Source of the DNA: Chlorogloeopsis fritschii PCC 6912
GTDB lineage: Bacteria; Cyanobacteriota; Cyanobacteriia; Cyanobacteriales; Nostocaceae
Length of the DNA: 64,000 bases
NCBI RefSeq assembly: GCF_000317285.1
Contig: NZ_AJLN01000152.1
Coordinates: 52,511 to 116,510 of the forward strand
Direction of reading: 5' to 3'
The position numbers and the translations under genes were made by a program. Positions 1 to 8,027 of this stretch are shown here, piece after piece (position 1 is the stretch's first letter; every line of letters begins with the position of its first letter). Under the pieces are notes generated by a model, which searched no databases, was not told where the DNA came from, and saw nothing but the letters and a program-made list of their open reading frames with translations.

Positions 1-66
1 TGTACCACTGAGTCCCCCAACTACTGATGCTATGTATCCTTTTGATTTTTTATTTGCATAACTCAT
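1..66 (-). CDS. 5' end of an unidentified gene running off the window
   Basis: An ATG at 66 (minus strand) opens a frame that stays open to the window edge for 22 codons, beginning MSYANKKSK and rich in Lys then Gly. No product can be named. There is no convincing Shine-Dalgarno. Support comes from the block just upstream (61-125), which is closely similar to a block at 26406-26461 in the opposite orientation, suggesting a shared leader or repeat. It could equally be a chance open frame. Confidence 0.3.
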   Translation of the reverse strand, partial: MSYANKKSKGYIASVVGGLSGT

Positions 67-162
67 AAGTACTCAGACAGAATTAATGACACACATTGTT
101 TTCCTGTTCCTGTTCCCTATCTCACGAATGAATTTAATTTTGCCCAACTACCACTTGAACTT

Positions 163-1575
163 TTAACCTCTACCAGAACCAATAACACCAAGCAATTGCA
201 ACAAGTAGATAACCGCAAAAACAGCAAAAAATATTCCCGCGATCGCCGTACCACCAAAAATTATCTTCGATGGTCGTAGTTCCTTTGGCAACATCCGGTG
301 GTTGAGGAAGAGGGTAAGCCCAGTCACAATAGGAATATGAGCAGCTTCAATTGCACCTGCGGTTTGCAGCAAACCGACAGGTTGACCGAAGAACAGATAA
401 ACGGCGATTGGTAAAATTACCAGTAACACAACAATATAAACACGCTGCAAGAACTTCTCATTAGTCCAGCGTCCCCGCACGCCAAATCCTTGCAGAATAA
501 TCTGCGTACCATCAGCAAACATCCGCCCAAAACCATCTTCGACTGAAAGGACAGTGCTACAAAAGGTAATAAAAACAATCGCTACCATAAACCAGAAGCC
601 AAACGGCCCCCAAAGGTCGCCCAGCAAGGTTCCTAAAGTTTCTGCTACCTGATTTTCTTGTGGTACAAGTCCCTGGGGGCGCAGCAACTCGCCACCGAGA
701 ATCAAGAAAGATAATGCCGCCAATAGCGCACCAACCACAGCTAAAGTGTTGGATATAGTCATCAGATTTATCCAACCGCGCAGTTTCTTTTTTTCTTCTC
801 GGTTGAGTTGCTTGGGGTCTATCCTCTCTTTTCCCTTAACACTAGCAGCACCATAGCCTCTGGCTTCTACCCAGTAAGAATACCACATCAGTCCGGCTGC
901 TCCTGCTAGCATAAAACCCAGCCAAGGTAGTATTTCTTGATACCGTACATTTTGAGGAATTTGCGGTACTAATCCGGCTGCCAGTTGGCGAAAGCTGGGA
1001 AAAACAAGAATCGCAGCTGTTACCACTGCAATTGTACGAGCAATCCCCACATAAGAAGAAATTTTTTCTAATACGTTGTATTGCCCAAACAAAACAATCG
1101 CCGCCGTGACAACGATGATAATTACTGTCCACAGTTGGACACCTCCCCCTGTTACCAAAATCAGTGCCGTAGCCGCGGCTCCTGCCAATCCAGCAACAGT
1201 AGAAATTGCTACCACCAATTGTGGTAGCAATATCAGCCAGATAGCCCAGTTTTTCGGGCCGGGAAGTTGCTTAAAACCTTCGAGAATAGTTGCGCCCGTG
1301 CAAACTGAAAAGCGACCTACCTCACCGTTAATAAACCATTTCAGGATCACAGCAGCAAGTAGCGCCCATAGCAGAGAGTAACCATAGAATGCGGCAATGC
1401 GAGGTGTAAATAGTAACTCTCCTGAACCAGCAGCCGAAAGCATCCACAAAAAGCTTGGGCCGAGCCACTTTAAGTTTTCCCAACCTTGTGGTGACTCTGG
1501 TATGTTTATTGTGTTTTGTTCCTGTTGTTGGCTAGATATTTGCGCATTGGAATCGCGATCGCTTTTATTGCTCAT
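163..1575 (-). CDS. Nramp-family (SLC11-like) membrane transporter, divergent clade
   Basis: A 470-aa polytopic membrane protein with about 11 hydrophobic segments after a ~35-residue hydrophilic, Gln/Ser-rich N-terminus. The first membrane segment (around residues 38-72: GPSFLWML, then GYSLLWALL) aligns with TM1 of Nramp metal-ion/H+ symporters. The metal-binding DPGN motif of classical Nramps is replaced by GSGE (residues 50-53), as in a distant branch of the family whose substrate is not established. Manganese, iron or magnesium transport should therefore not be assumed. It is transcribed alone, with the next minus-strand gene ending 100 nt upstream. The ATG start has no strong ribosome-binding site. 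Family assignment is firm; substrate is unknown. Confidence 0.82.
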   Translation of the reverse strand: MSNKSDRDSNAQISSQQQEQNTINIPESPQGWENLKWLGPSFLWMLSAAGSGELLFTPRIAAFYGYSLLWALLAAVILKWFINGEVGRFSVCTGATILEGFKQLPGPKNWAIWLILLPQLVVAISTVAGLAGAAATALILVTGGGVQLWTVIIIVVTAAIVLFGQYNVLEKISSYVGIARTIAVVTAAILVFPSFRQLAAGLVPQIPQNVRYQEILPWLGFMLAGAAGLMWYSYWVEARGYGAASVKGKERIDPKQLNREEKKKLRGWINLMTISNTLAVVGALLAALSFLILGGELLRPQGLVPQENQVAETLGTLLGDLWGPFGFWFMVAIVFITFCSTVLSVEDGFGRMFADGTQIILQGFGVRGRWTNEKFLQRVYIVVLLVILPIAVYLFFGQPVGLLQTAGAIEAAHIPIVTGLTLFLNHRMLPKELRPSKIIFGGTAIAGIFFAVFAVIYLLQLLGVIGSGRG

Positions 1576-1674
1576 TGGTGCTATTGGGTTGAGAAGTGTA
1601 CTGGCTTACAAGATTGCTTTGATATTGCGCTAGTTCGGAATAGCAGCTATGTTGTAGTGATTTTCAATCTGTTC

Positions 1675-2133
1675 TTACTGCACTACTTCGGTAGATTCAG
1701 CAACAATCGCAGGTAGATTTTCTGAAAATGCTGGAATTGGACGAATTGCGTCTAAATTGTATTTTTTGGCTACCTCGTTTCTATCGAATCGACGCACAGT
1801 TCCTGTCACTTGAACACGACTACCCACTTGAATATTTTCTGCTGGAGTCGAATTGAGAACCAGCAAAAATTCATCACCAGCAAAATCTTCGTCATCCAGG
1901 GCAAATGCATTTTCATTGAGCACATTTTGAACTTCACCAGTTACGGTTACAGTTTTGCCCAAAAATGTGCTGGAGTTATCAATAATGTTATCTATCGTCA
2001 CCTCCCCTGGTTTTATTGCTGCACTTGGTTCTGAATTGGTCGTAGCTGTTGGTTTAGGAGTACAACTAGAGAGGATAAGTATGGCTAGAAGCAGTGGAAA
2101 GATTGCTCCTTGATGTTGACTGTTTGTGTTCAT
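1675..2133 (-). CDS. small lipoprotein with one OB-fold-like repeat
   Basis: A 152-aa protein with a lipoprotein signal: hydrophobic stretch then LSSC, the lipobox Cys lying near residue 24. The mature part has a PGEVTI start, a GKTVTVTGEV strand, a LDDEDFAGDE acidic turn and VQVTGTVRRF, which reads like a small beta-barrel resembling bacterial OB-fold proteins. The same unit occurs twice in the protein at 7142-7963, so the two genes are paralogues. It is probably anchored in a cell-envelope membrane. Function is unknown. The start is the only ATG before the signal peptide; the ribosome-binding site is weak. Confidence 0.68.
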   Translation of the reverse strand: MNTNSQHQGAIFPLLLAILILSSCTPKPTATTNSEPSAAIKPGEVTIDNIIDNSSTFLGKTVTVTGEVQNVLNENAFALDDEDFAGDEFLLVLNSTPAENIQVGSRVQVTGTVRRFDRNEVAKKYNLDAIRPIPAFSENLPAIVAESTEVVQ

Positions 2134-2719
2134 AAATCTTTAATAGTGCCAATTTTTTCACTAATAATGTTTGAGGAAAAACTGTAATTAATAAAATTCT
2201 TATTAGCAAAAATTTCAGAATAATTTGGAGCGAAATCTTGAATTATCAACAGTGTCATTACGTATCTCTTGTTGCTACAGTCAAATCTTGATGGATATCA
2301 GCCAAAAGTTCATCAGTCAAAGGTGAAGTTCCTATTTCTACCTTTAGTCTTGATTCAGATGCAATATCTCGTGATTAGCAACTATCTATATATGTACCTT
2401 GACAATCAGGCTGAATATTTTGGCTTGCTCTGATTAATCACGATGGTTTTTTAACGACAATTTATTATCGATATTTTCAACAAGAAAGCCACAAAAATTA
2501 CTTAAGTTTAACTGTAATATACTCAGTTTATACTAATACTTGCTAAAGCCGAGATTATTTTGGTTCTACATATTAAAACATACAAATTTTACAGATTGGA
2601 GACACATCTAAAATCTTAGATGGAGATAGATTTTATGATTTTTCAACACTTAAGATAGAGGTAAAAATATTGAGATTTGCAAAAATAAAATTAACTAGAT
2701 TAGATTAGGAGTAAATTCA
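2134..2719. other. gene-free AT-rich spacer (586 bp)
   Basis: The spacer between divergent genes 1675-2133 and 2720-3121 is strongly AT-rich. I see no open frame with coding character and no repeat of the window's families. Promoters for both flanking genes must lie here, but none matches the TCCAC module found elsewhere. Confidence 0.5.
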
Positions 2720-3121
2720 ATGAAAAAAAGAATTGTTAGGCTTTTCGGAGCTATAGTGGTTCTCCCTAGTTTAGCTAGCTTACTTCAACCACAGTTAGCT
2801 GTAGCATTAAATTCCAAGTCTGAAAAATTGAGTCTAGCTGACAATTCTCTCGTTCGGCTGGAAACTAGAACAATTAAAGATGACTACAAACTATTTTTTT
2901 CAAATCGCCAAAACACTTCTTCTGAAGTATTCGGGAATGTTCAGAACTACAATGCCTTTGGTGCCTTCAGTGATGGAGATGATGGGGTATGGCAAATTAA
3001 TGAAGATGTGAAATTGTTAGTTAACGAACCGCTAGTAGAGCGAAACAACATTCTTACTCCTAGACAAGATTTCTATGAGGGTATAGACAGAGTGGAGGTG
3101 CAGACTGAACTGTTTGAGTAG
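2720..3121 (+). CDS. secreted hypothetical protein
   Basis: A 133-aa protein with a clear Sec-type signal peptide (MKKR, then about 20 hydrophobic residues, probable cleavage after AVA near residue 28). The mature part is short, charged, without cysteines and without a recognised motif; it contains NAFGAFSDGDDGVW and an acidic C-terminus. An AGGAG ribosome-binding site lies 8 nt before the ATG. A strong Rho-independent terminator follows 25 nt after the stop, so this is a monocistronic unit. It is probably a periplasmic or exported protein. No function can be given. Confidence 0.6.
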   Translation: MKKRIVRLFGAIVVLPSLASLLQPQLAVALNSKSEKLSLADNSLVRLETRTIKDDYKLFFSNRQNTSSEVFGNVQNYNAFGAFSDGDDGVWQINEDVKLLVNEPLVERNNILTPRQDFYEGIDRVEVQTELFE

Positions 3122-3146
3122 ACTTATCAAACATTTTTTACAACCT

Positions 3147-3180
3147 TGGTAGAAAGCCAATTAGGCTTTCTACCATTTTT
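3147..3180 (+). terminator. Rho-independent terminator of the 2720-3121 gene
   Basis: A perfect 12-bp stem (TGGTAGAAAGCC / GGCTTTCTACCA, arms 3147-3158 and 3164-3175) with a 5-nt loop is followed directly by a T-run. It lies 25 nt after the stop codon. Confidence 0.85.
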
Positions 3181-3300
3181 GCGGCTGAATTATATTTCGG
3201 ACGGATCTAATTGAAGAAGAATTCAAAATTCAGAATTCAGTAGTCAGAATAAATTCTTTATTCTGGATTCTGGCTTCTGGCTTCTTTCTTGTTTAAATGG

Positions 3301-3774
3301 TTAACGGAGTGTAATTCGGGCTAAACCGTAGGGAAGCGTTTGATTAAGACCAATATGTCCACCAGCAACTCGGTAATTCACAATATTGGAGCCGATCGCC
3401 GGATTTATACCCGCGTCATCTAGTGCAATTTGCAGAGTAGTTCTAGGAGGTACTGGTTCGCTAAAAACAATCAGAAATCTGCCCTCATCTTTATAGACAA
3501 TTGAGTCGATTTCGCGATCGCCTTGCGTGACTTTAACATCGTTTGGGGCAATGTTAGCACCCTCTGGTGGGGTGAGCGTGATGAAGGACAAAGGCCCGTG
3601 AGAACCTGTATACACGTTAAAGTAATGGTCGTCATTGTATGCTTCAACATCGCTAATCCGAGGTGCGCTGGGATCGTATTGGACTTCTTGTGCTTGAGCA
3701 ACAGATGGAATACTAGGAACACCTATTGCAGCGATCGCGATCGCAAGAGTTGATAATCGAATTAAGTTTTTCAT
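3301..3774 (-). CDS. DUF2808-type exported protein
   Basis: About 157 aa with a Sec signal peptide ending VAQAQ. The mature part (ITLTPPEGANIAPNDVKV; PVPPRTTLQIALDD; NPAIGSNIVNYRVAG; LPYGLARI) matches my memory of the cyanobacterial DUF2808 family, small exported proteins of unknown function. The ATG at 3774 is chosen because AAGGAG sits 7 nt upstream; a longer frame from a TTG at 3792 would put that AAGGAG inside the gene. It lies 55 nt downstream of the PRC-barrel gene 3830-4336 on the same strand and is probably co-transcribed from the TCCAC-type promoter at 4396-4427. Confidence 0.72.
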   Translation of the reverse strand: MKNLIRLSTLAIAIAAIGVPSIPSVAQAQEVQYDPSAPRISDVEAYNDDHYFNVYTGSHGPLSFITLTPPEGANIAPNDVKVTQGDREIDSIVYKDEGRFLIVFSEPVPPRTTLQIALDDAGINPAIGSNIVNYRVAGGHIGLNQTLPYGLARITLR

Positions 3775-3829
3775 CACAAATCTCCTTAACAAAGTGAAGT
3801 AAATTTATTTGGGAAAAAAGCAGATCGGT

Positions 3830-4336
3830 TTATAGTAAGTCCGCTCTGCTATGGTTTCTTTTTGCTCGGAATCGGTCTTCATACCTTCTGAGATTCAGAT
3901 CGTTGAGAGCATAAAAGTAAGGTTCTTGCCGATAGTTATAGATATCGGCGGCATACATAAAACCTATATTCGGTGCTGTTGTGTAAGGGCGATAAACACC
4001 TCTAACTCGCTCTTCATAATCGTTGTCAATTGCCAAATCTTCAGTAAATTCAGGCAAATCTTCCACTTGCTGTTTAGTTAATACAGGGACATACACCCGC
4101 TTATTTTCGTAATCAATACGAGCCATGCCAACAGGCAGCAAAATTTTCTTACCAAAAACCCAAAAACCCGTATCAACGATGAAATAACGGAAATGAGCAT
4201 CATCGTCAATCATTATATTGGTTACAGAACCAACCTTATCATCTTGAGCATAAACATCAAAATTTTTGATGTCATAACCATCGAAAATATCATTTTGATA
4301 ATTAGGATAGTATTCATCCAGTTTATAAAGAGCCAT
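3830..4336 (-). CDS. PRC-barrel domain protein (paralogue 1)
   Basis: A 168-aa cytoplasmic protein. Residues ~1-95 form a PRC-barrel-like domain: FDVYAQDDKVGSV, IMIDDDAHFRYFIVDTGFW, GKKILLPVGMARID, then LTKQQVEDLPEF. A short Tyr-rich tail ends YEDRFRAKR. Two paralogues lie at 8805-9437 and 21190-22116 with the same core and different tails. PRC-barrels are small beta-barrels found in RNA-processing and photosynthetic proteins; many cyanobacterial members are stress- or dormancy-linked, but the biochemical role is unknown. GGAGAAG precedes the ATG. A TCCAC-module promoter lies about 60 nt upstream (4396-4427), and the DUF2808 gene follows in the same transcript. Confidence 0.85.
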   Translation of the reverse strand: MALYKLDEYYPNYQNDIFDGYDIKNFDVYAQDDKVGSVTNIMIDDDAHFRYFIVDTGFWVFGKKILLPVGMARIDYENKRVYVPVLTKQQVEDLPEFTEDLAIDNDYEERVRGVYRPYTTAPNIGFMYAADIYNYRQEPYFYALNDLNLRRYEDRFRAKRNHSRADLL

Positions 4337-4395
4337 GTTACTTCTCCAAAACTAGCAACCTTAACTATTGGCTAAATTGAACTGGTTATATTTTT

Positions 4396-4427
4396 AAGAT
4401 AGATAGAGATAGTGGAAAACTCGTGGA
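4396..4427 (-). promoter_or_regulatory. TCCAC-module promoter A (upstream of PRC-barrel 1)
   Basis: On the minus strand TCCACGAGTTTTCCAC (4427-4412) contains two TCCAC half-sites with an 11-nt period. It is followed by 10 nt and then TATCTT (4401-4396). The same layout occurs eight more times in the window. Predicted transcription start is about 50 nt before the ATG at 4336. Confidence 0.7.
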
Positions 4428-4798
4428 AAAAATTTAGATATAACTATGGACTGATTTTTATTATTTTTTCTATTTCAATAGGTGTAAAGTTTTAATTTGA
4501 AATCTTCAATAATTAACACATTGCACATATTCATAATTAATTAAATTCATAAAGATATTGCTAGATATTGTGTTCAATTTGTGCCCTGACAGTGTTTGGA
4601 AACACTCATTTTTCATGCTTTTATGCCTGCAAATTAGGAAAATTGAGAGTCATGCTTGCTGCTAAGTATTGGAGAGAATGCAGCAAGCGATCGCTCACGG
4701 AGGTGAGTTGGCTACTGACTTCTGACTCCTGAATTCTGTTTGATAAAATTGGATTTTACATTCAATCTATTATTTGCTGTGACTCAAGGTGAGTTTGG
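4428..4798. other. gene-free spacer
   Basis: AT-rich spacer upstream of promoter A and downstream of the gene ending at 4799. It contains one inverted repeat (CTTGCTGC at 4655-4662 and GCAGCAAG at 4680-4687) without a T-run, one GCGATCGC and nothing that looks coding. Confidence 0.5.
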
Positions 4799-5842
4799 CT
4801 AATTTACATTAGACGTAACTTGGAAACCAGTAGTAAAACGATAATATTTATGTGGATTTGCCGCTTGGTAGTTCTCGTTACCAGGTTGAACCTGGTAACG
4901 AGGGTTTCGAGGCTTTGCCTCCAGGCTGTTGGATTTGTCGCTTTGTCTGAGTGTGAAGAGAGTAATTTCAGGAGGGCAGTTAATCCGTATTGGTATGATA
5001 CTGAAACCAATTCCTCGGTTCACGTAAAGATGGTTTCCCGGCTGTCCATACCCATCGATCCAACCATCAGCATGAACCTCATCCTCCTTGGTAAAAGTCA
5101 ACCATGACCATTCTGGGGTGAATGGCAGACGAATTTGCCCTCCGTGGGTGTGCCCTGCCACAGCCACAGGTGCGGTGTTCGCAGGAAATTCAGCAAAGGA
5201 CTCAGGATGGTGCATCATTACAAATCTGGGTGCTGTATCTGGTACTTGTGCCAGAGCTACTTGGGGTTTATCTTTATCAGCCCAATGCGATCCAATACCT
5301 ACCAAGTATAAAACTGCTTGCTCATCTAGCTTGGTGGATGACGCCAAGGTTACAGCTTGATTTTGCAACATTTGCACGCCCACAGTTTCCAGAGATGCAG
5401 CTAGTTTAGTCGCTTGTGCTACATCGGGGGAAGCGTGCTTAGATTTCATGCCATAGTCATGATTACCTAAAACGGCATATGTAGGAATACCAGCAGCGGT
5501 TAATGGACGAACCAACTCAATTGCTTGATTAATTTCCGCGCTGGGGTTATCGCCTGCTTTGTATATAAAGTCACCAACAATCAGCACTGCGCTCGGACGT
5601 TCTTTAACTAATTGCGCAACAATTCTGCGGATGGTAGGGGTGTTTGCCAGCCACATTCCCACTTGCCAATCACCAATCACTGCAATTCGTTGCCCCACCC
5701 ATGCAGCAGGAAGACCGGGTATTACGGCGACTTGTGGTTCAATATCAATAAAATAGGGTTCGATTAAGCCGTAAATTAGAAGTGCAGCAATTAAACCCAA
5801 TAAACCTAATAATCCCAATAAAAAGTATTTGATTTTCTTCAT
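4799..5842 (-). CDS. membrane-anchored metallophosphoesterase
   Basis: A 347-aa calcineurin-like phosphoesterase with an N-terminal membrane anchor (residues ~5-28). The metal-ligand motifs appear in order: GDWQVG, VGDFIY, GNHDYG, MMHHPE and GHTHGGQ, followed by NRGIGFS. The first motif normally reads D-x-H; here the His is replaced by Trp, which removes one metal ligand, so activity should be tested. The last ~40 residues after LFTLRQSDKSN do not belong to the fold and are partly encoded by a palindromic intergenic repeat (4874-4921), suggesting the original stop was lost. It is probably a membrane-associated phosphatase or phosphodiesterase; the substrate is unknown. The PAP2 phosphatase gene lies just upstream on the same strand (51-nt gap), so an operon is likely. 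Confidence 0.82.
   Translation of the reverse strand: MKKIKYFLLGLLGLLGLIAALLIYGLIEPYFIDIEPQVAVIPGLPAAWVGQRIAVIGDWQVGMWLANTPTIRRIVAQLVKERPSAVLIVGDFIYKAGDNPSAEINQAIELVRPLTAAGIPTYAVLGNHDYGMKSKHASPDVAQATKLAASLETVGVQMLQNQAVTLASSTKLDEQAVLYLVGIGSHWADKDKPQVALAQVPDTAPRFVMMHHPESFAEFPANTAPVAVAGHTHGGQIRLPFTPEWSWLTFTKEDEVHADGWIDGYGQPGNHLYVNRGIGFSIIPIRINCPPEITLFTLRQSDKSNSLEAKPRNPRYQVQPGNENYQAANPHKYYRFTTGFQVTSNVN
4874..4921. repeat. double-hairpin palindromic repeat, copy 1 (inside a gene)
   Basis: The first hairpin (4874-4902) has a perfect 14-bp stem, CTCGTTACCAGGTT against AACCTGGTAACGAG, around one central base. The second is GAGGC-TTT-GCCTC (4909-4921). The element lies inside the 3' end of the metallophosphoesterase gene and is translated. 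A near-identical first hairpin recurs at 6807-6835. Confidence 0.88.
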
Positions 5843-5893
5843 ACTTAGCTTGCAAATTCTATTTTTGCCTGTTATTGAGCGATCGCCTCACAA

Positions 5894-6778
5894 CTAATAC
5901 TGAGTTCGGGGTAAATGCCTAGATAAACCCATACTTGCAAACAGTGCTGGTGCCAAGAACGCAATCCACAGCGCCGCAAAGCCAGATATCACAGCCTCAC
6001 GCACCAATCCACTGCTAATCATGAGGCGAAATACAATTACGAGCGTTACCAGTCCCCCCAAGCCGATCGCAACTTTCAGTACTTGCTTTCGGCGGGAAAT
6101 TTTCGCTGGGGAGTAGCGAACATACCAATATTCAAGCGGCATTCCAATTCCCAAACCTACTGCATAACCAAATAGTTCCCAACCTCTAGGAGAGAAACTG
6201 GTGAAAGGAAACACTGCAACAGGTGCTGAAAGACCAAGAACCAGGAAGAATTGAAATGTCCGTCCAGAGAACCAGCGCACAAGCATCGGCCAAAAACGCT
6301 GATAAGCGACTACCAAAATCAACGCGATCGCCGCGCCGCCAAGCAAGTCTGCTAGATAGTGTACACCGAGATATAGGCGAGATAGCATGACTAGAAGGAC
6401 AATACATACCGAAATTATTGCCGGAAGGCGACCAAAAGCAGTTAATGTGCCCCACAGAGTAGTTGCAGTTACTGTGTGTCCACTCGGAAACGACGGTACT
6501 CCTGGATGTGTGCGAATAATAATCTGGGGATTGTGGGGACGTGGTACAGGGAAGATTGTCCAAATCAGTACGTCTATCACTGTTCCTAAAAGCACGACAC
6601 CAAGCAAGCCATAGGCACGCTGTCGTCCCCAAACCCAGAGTGCTAAAGCAAACATCACTGTAACAGCCTTAGCTGTCCCAAATTGTGAGAGAGCCTCAAA
6701 CAACCAATTCCAACTGCTACCAAACAAGCGCTGAATAGTAATAATTGGCTCAGGACTCCAAAGTATGTCAACCGCCAT
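5894..6778 (-). CDS. PAP2-family membrane phosphatase
   Basis: About 294 aa with 7-8 membrane segments. The three phosphatase signature blocks of the PAP2/lipid-phosphate-phosphatase superfamily are visible: FPVPRPHNP, PSFPSGHT and SRLYLGVHYLADLL. Such enzymes hydrolyse lipid or prenyl (di)phosphates at the membrane. The ATG at 6778 is chosen because GAGGAAA lies just upstream; the longer frame from 6823 starts inside the palindromic repeat at 6807-6853 and its first 15 residues (MNLVTRVNLK...) are repeat-derived. Its neighbour downstream is a metallophosphoesterase, so the pair may act on related phospho-substrates (inference). Confidence 0.85.
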   Translation of the reverse strand: MAVDILWSPEPIITIQRLFGSSWNWLFEALSQFGTAKAVTVMFALALWVWGRQRAYGLLGVVLLGTVIDVLIWTIFPVPRPHNPQIIIRTHPGVPSFPSGHTVTATTLWGTLTAFGRLPAIISVCIVLLVMLSRLYLGVHYLADLLGGAAIALILVVAYQRFWPMLVRWFSGRTFQFFLVLGLSAPVAVFPFTSFSPRGWELFGYAVGLGIGMPLEYWYVRYSPAKISRRKQVLKVAIGLGGLVTLVIVFRLMISSGLVREAVISGFAALWIAFLAPALFASMGLSRHLPRTQY

Positions 6779-6806
6779 TTTCCTCAGAATTATTTTTAGA
6801 TTTACC

Positions 6807-6853
6807 CTCGTTACCAGGTTCAACCTGGTAACGAGAACTAGAGCCTCTGGCTC
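6807..6853. repeat. double-hairpin palindromic repeat, copy 2
   Basis: 6807-6835 repeats the 14-bp perfect stem of copy 1, differing only at the central base. It is followed by GAGCC-TCT-GGCTC (6841-6853). It sits between the PAP2 gene and a GH31 gene remnant. Confidence 0.88.
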
Positions 6854-6866
6854 CTCATCAGTTTAC

Positions 6867-7125
6867 TTATTGATTCGTCTCAAAGAGCCGAAAACGAACC
6901 TGCTGAAAGCGGTTACACTCCAAAACTTTCCCCTGATAGTTAACCTCTGTACCGTCCACCCATGCTTGTTCGGCTGCCATGCCATGAAGGTGTAATTGAA
7001 CACCTTCATAAGGAAAAGCATAATTTCCCTGTTCTTCCCAAGTTAGCTCCAGGTTATCCGAGTTCTGTATCATTCGGAATTGATCCAATCGCCACTCACC
7101 GTGAAATCCAACACTGAATCTAGAA
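6867..7125 (-). pseudogene. C-terminal remnant of a GH31 alpha-glucosidase
   Basis: The frame reads SVGFHGEWRLDQF, then LELTWEEQGNYAFPYEGVQL, then HGMAAEQAWVDG and FQQVRFRL. This aligns residue for residue with the last ~75 residues of the intact GH31 enzyme at 32959-35379 (FRLDKF, LEITWEQQGEFEFPYSSIQL, HGISIQQAWID, FKQVRLQF). The homology begins upstream of any start codon, after an in-frame stop, so this is the tail of a lost gene and not a small protein gene. Confidence 0.82.
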
Positions 7126-7141
7126 GATCATGCCAGACACT

Positions 7142-7963
7142 TTACTGCGGAATTGCTGAGGGATACACCTCATCAGCAATTAATACGGGTTTGTTGCTGT
7201 ATTCTGCTTCTAGCTGCCGCCTCACGTTCAAATCCCAAGTCAGGTTGTATTCCCGTTCTAAATCAGCAACAACAAACGGACGTAACACGCCCGTTACTGC
7301 AACCTTCTCATCTTCAGTCACCTTTGGTTGTGGTTTGGTATGCAAGACTAGTAAGTCTTGTCCTCCAAACAACTTGTCTTCATCGAGTGTAAATGAGTTC
7401 ACACCTGTAATATTTTCAACTTCACCTGTTACCGCTAGCCTTTTACCGTAGTATTGTTTGGGATCTGTAGTAATTTCGCCAGGTTTGGGTGCTTGCGCTA
7501 GTGACTGTGCAATAATTGCAGGTTTATTTTCGTACTCTACATATAACTCTGGCTCCAAGTCCAAATCAAATTCTCGTTCAATATCTGCCAGCACAAATTT
7601 GCGAACCGTGCCTGTCACTTGAATTGGTACATCATCGTCAGCTGGTAGGGCAAAAGGTTTACCTGTAGCATTTACAACTAGGATGGGTTCACTGCCAAAA
7701 AATTGCTGATCGCTAATTGTGAAAGTTGATGGAGCGATTTTTTTGATCGGTTCACTTCTGACAGTTACGGTTTTACCAATCAGTTTATTTGTACTATCAG
7801 CGACTTCCTCAGCAGTGACATTAGTTTCTGGTACTGCTGCCTCTCGTTCCAAGTTGTTGGTACAAGCTCCAAGCACCACAGCAGAGAGTACTAAAGCAAC
7901 AGCTGTATTGGCCTTCCATAGCTTTTGGATAAAATTGCCATTTTGGTTAAATTTACTAATCAT
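7142..7963 (-). CDS. lipoprotein with two OB-fold-like repeats
   Basis: A 273-aa protein. A hydrophobic segment ends in LGAC (lipobox, Cys near residue 34). The mature part holds two copies of a ~100-residue unit, each with a GKxxxVxxEx strand, an F(T)-x-D-x-x-x-FGG/FGS acidic turn with a hydrophobic ILVVNA/LLVLHT strand, and VTGxxRxFVxADxERE. The single-unit paralogue is at 1675-2133. It is probably an envelope lipoprotein; function is unknown. AAGGAG lies about 10 nt before the ATG. It follows the secreted-protein gene 8028-8663 by 64 nt and PRC-barrel 2 beyond that, so all three may be transcribed from promoter B. Confidence 0.75.
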   Translation of the reverse strand: MISKFNQNGNFIQKLWKANTAVALVLSAVVLGACTNNLEREAAVPETNVTAEEVADSTNKLIGKTVTVRSEPIKKIAPSTFTISDQQFFGSEPILVVNATGKPFALPADDDVPIQVTGTVRKFVLADIEREFDLDLEPELYVEYENKPAIIAQSLAQAPKPGEITTDPKQYYGKRLAVTGEVENITGVNSFTLDEDKLFGGQDLLVLHTKPQPKVTEDEKVAVTGVLRPFVVADLEREYNLTWDLNVRRQLEAEYSNKPVLIADEVYPSAIPQ

Positions 7964-8027
7964 TAAGAAAATCTCCTTAAATTTGCTGATAATTTTGCTG
8001 AAAAGTGGTTCAATTAGTTACCTTGAC

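Noticed and set aside
6186..6632. 148-codon frame inside the PAP2 gene
   Set aside because: It is an alternative frame of a well-conserved gene and has many Cys/Ser/His as usual for shadow frames.
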